Made by a program: the position numbers and the translations under genes | The notes under the pieces: model-generated | Seen by the model: only the letters and a program-made list of their open reading frames with translations | Told to the model about the DNA's origin: nothing | The model's database searches: none | From: Flavobacteriaceae bacterium | Lineage (GTDB): Bacteria > Bacteroidota > Bacteroidia > Flavobacteriales > Flavobacteriaceae | DNA length: 64,000 bases | NCBI GenBank assembly: GCA_030148025.1 | Contig: JASBUG010000043.1 | Span: 124,001 to 188,000 of the forward strand | Direction: 5' to 3' | Part shown: piece by piece, positions 62,991 to 64,000 of the stretch | Layout of the letters: every line of letters starts with the position of its first letter | How positions within the stretch are numbered: the stretch's first letter is position 1

Positions 62991-64000
62991 TTAAGCAGAG
63001 GCTATTTCATTAAGTATGATTAGGTAATCCTCTCTATTTTTCACAAAATCAAGATCTGAAATATCAATAATCTTGACATTAATATCTGTTTGACTTTTTA
63101 AAAACTCTAAATATCCAGAATTGATCTTTTCTAGATATTCATCTTCAATATTTTGCTCGTAGTCACGACCGCGTTTCTTGATATTGGCTTGTAAACGCTC
63201 AGTATTTTGATATAAATACACATACAGTTCTGGCTTCGCAATATCCTTATACATTAAATAGAAAAGCTTCCTATATAACTTGAATTCGTCTTCAGGCAAA
63301 GTGATCTTTGAAAAAATAAGCGATTTAAACACATCATAATCACTTACTATAAAATCTTTAAACAAGTCTAACTGCGACAAATCATCACTAATTTGCTGAT
63401 AACGATCAGCCAGAAATGACATTTCTAAAGTAAAAGCATAACGCTGTGGTTCTTCGTAGAATTTTGGCAAAAATGGATTATCTGCAAAGCGCTCTAAGAT
63501 CAGTTTTGCATTAAAATCTCTCGCCATCATTGTGGTCAAACTTGTTTTACCCGCGCCAATATTTCCCTCAATAGCTATATAATTATATTTGGAAAAGTTG
63601 AACGACTTATTTGGGTTTTTCAACCAAATATTTATGCCTTCCAGTTCACTTTTATCTTCACATGCCTCCAAAAGTTCATTAATAGTTTTATTTAAAACCG
63701 GATGCGTTGCTTTAGGTGCAATATTATTTAAAGGACGCAAAACAAAACGTCGTTTTTGCATTTCAGGGTGAGGCACTTGAAGTGTTTTAGTATCTACAAT
63801 CTCGCTATCAATTAAAATAATGTCCAGATCAATAGTCCTCGCTTCATAGCCTTCTTTTTTATTTCGGGTTCTACCTAAGCTCTTTTCAATCTTCAATAAG
63901 GTTTGCATGACCTTAACAGGTCGCAAATAGGTTTCTACCAACACACAAGCATTATAAAAATCGTCACTTTCAAAACCAAACGCAGGTGTATTATACACTT
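62991..64000 (-). CDS. folK: folK-deoxynucleoside kinase fusion, 5' end beyond window
   Basis: About 336 codons are visible, and the frame is open at base 64000. The visible N-terminal part is the C-terminal half of HPPK (2-amino-4-hydroxy-6-hydroxymethyldihydropteridine diphosphokinase). It has VYNTPAFGFESDDFYNACV, the GRTRNKKEGYEARTIDLDII signature and HPEMQKRRFVLRPL. A short linker leads to a complete deoxynucleoside kinase domain (EGNIGAGKTS P-loop, RFADNPFLPKFYEEP, KRGRDYEQNIE). The codon at 63998-63996 is GTG inside the protein, not a start. The fusion joins a folate step with dNTP salvage and is known in Bacteroidota. Confidence 0.93.
   Translation of the reverse strand, partial: VYNTPAFGFESDDFYNACVLVETYLRPVKVMQTLLKIEKSLGRTRNKKEGYEARTIDLDIILIDSEIVDTKTLQVPHPEMQKRRFVLRPLNNIAPKATHPVLNKTINELLEACEDKSELEGINIWLKNPNKSFNFSKYNYIAIEGNIGAGKTSLTTMMARDFNAKLILERFADNPFLPKFYEEPQRYAFTLEMSFLADRYQQISDDLSQLDLFKDFIVSDYDVFKSLIFSKITLPEDEFKLYRKLFYLMYKDIAKPELYVYLYQNTERLQANIKKRGRDYEQNIEDEYLEKINSGYLEFLKSQTDINVKIIDISDLDFVKNREDYLIILNEIASA

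Noticed and set aside
1-64000. CRISPR array, insertion sequence, prophage or integrase
   Set aside because: No regular spaced repeats, no transposase or integrase motifs and no phage structural genes were seen on either strand.

Overview
The window reads as chromosome of an AT-rich marine-type member of the Flavobacteriaceae (phylum Bacteroidota). The case rests on several family-typical features. These are GLPGLI proteins, a DUF5686 outer-membrane protein, a TonB-dependent receptor of the flavobacterial type, two LytS/LytTR pairs, a folK-deoxynucleoside kinase fusion, an Ntox23-like protein, and -7 promoter boxes of the Bacteroidota form TAnnTTTG. No rRNA, transposase, integrase, phage gene or CRISPR array is visible. 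Nearly all of the sequence is coding, and no gene-free stretch exceeds about 300 bases. Layout, left part (1-16.2 kb): two GLPGLI genes diverge from an RprXY-like two-component system across a promoter with three GTTAA repeats at exact 10-base spacing. A conserved unknown, a deoxynucleoside kinase and an S9 peptidase follow. Next come a GNAT acetyltransferase, a membrane pyrophosphatase (hppA) beside the soluble one (ppa), a penicillin-acylase lipoprotein, a small lipoprotein and an alpha/beta hydrolase. Layout, middle part (16.2-47 kb): an SRPBCC gene with two overlapping TetR genes, a DUF5686 protein, and pdhB divergent from etfBA. Then follow a bifunctional nuclease, a NupC transporter with an extra periplasmic domain, thyA, a TonB-C protein, a membrane-anchored DHFR, fabD and lspA. 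After these come an amidohydrolase, galE with an aminotransferase, and waaA. Two LytS/LytTR pairs bracket a serine hydrolase and a DUF4386 protein. A TonB-dependent receptor, a YceI lipoprotein, an AraC regulator and an S41 protease close this part. Layout, 47.3-58.0 kb: this is the accessory-looking region. It holds an Ntox23-like protein paired with a lipoprotein. It also holds a tight nine-gene minus-strand cluster: Cys/His mini-protein, Pro/Arg/Lys-rich mini-protein, DUF4236, excalibur, TerB-like, four-TM coiled-coil protein, VWA-like lipoprotein, voltage-gated-type K+ channel and DUF5763. Upstream of the cluster on the same strand lie a LuxR response regulator, a TPR histidine kinase and a 54-residue Pro/Gly-rich lipoprotein. 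An orphan membrane protein ends the region. Near-identical hairpins bracket it, and the right one abuts a tRNA-Leu. The nine-gene cluster is the best candidate for an undescribed system. Its parts suggest a membrane-associated, metal- or stress-sensing module, but its function cannot be read from the sequence. Right part (58-64 kb): tRNA-Leu(TAA), tRNA-Gly(GCC), mutS, a SpoU-type RNA methyltransferase, a SAM methyltransferase, a small unknown, and the folK-dNK fusion gene cut by the window edge.
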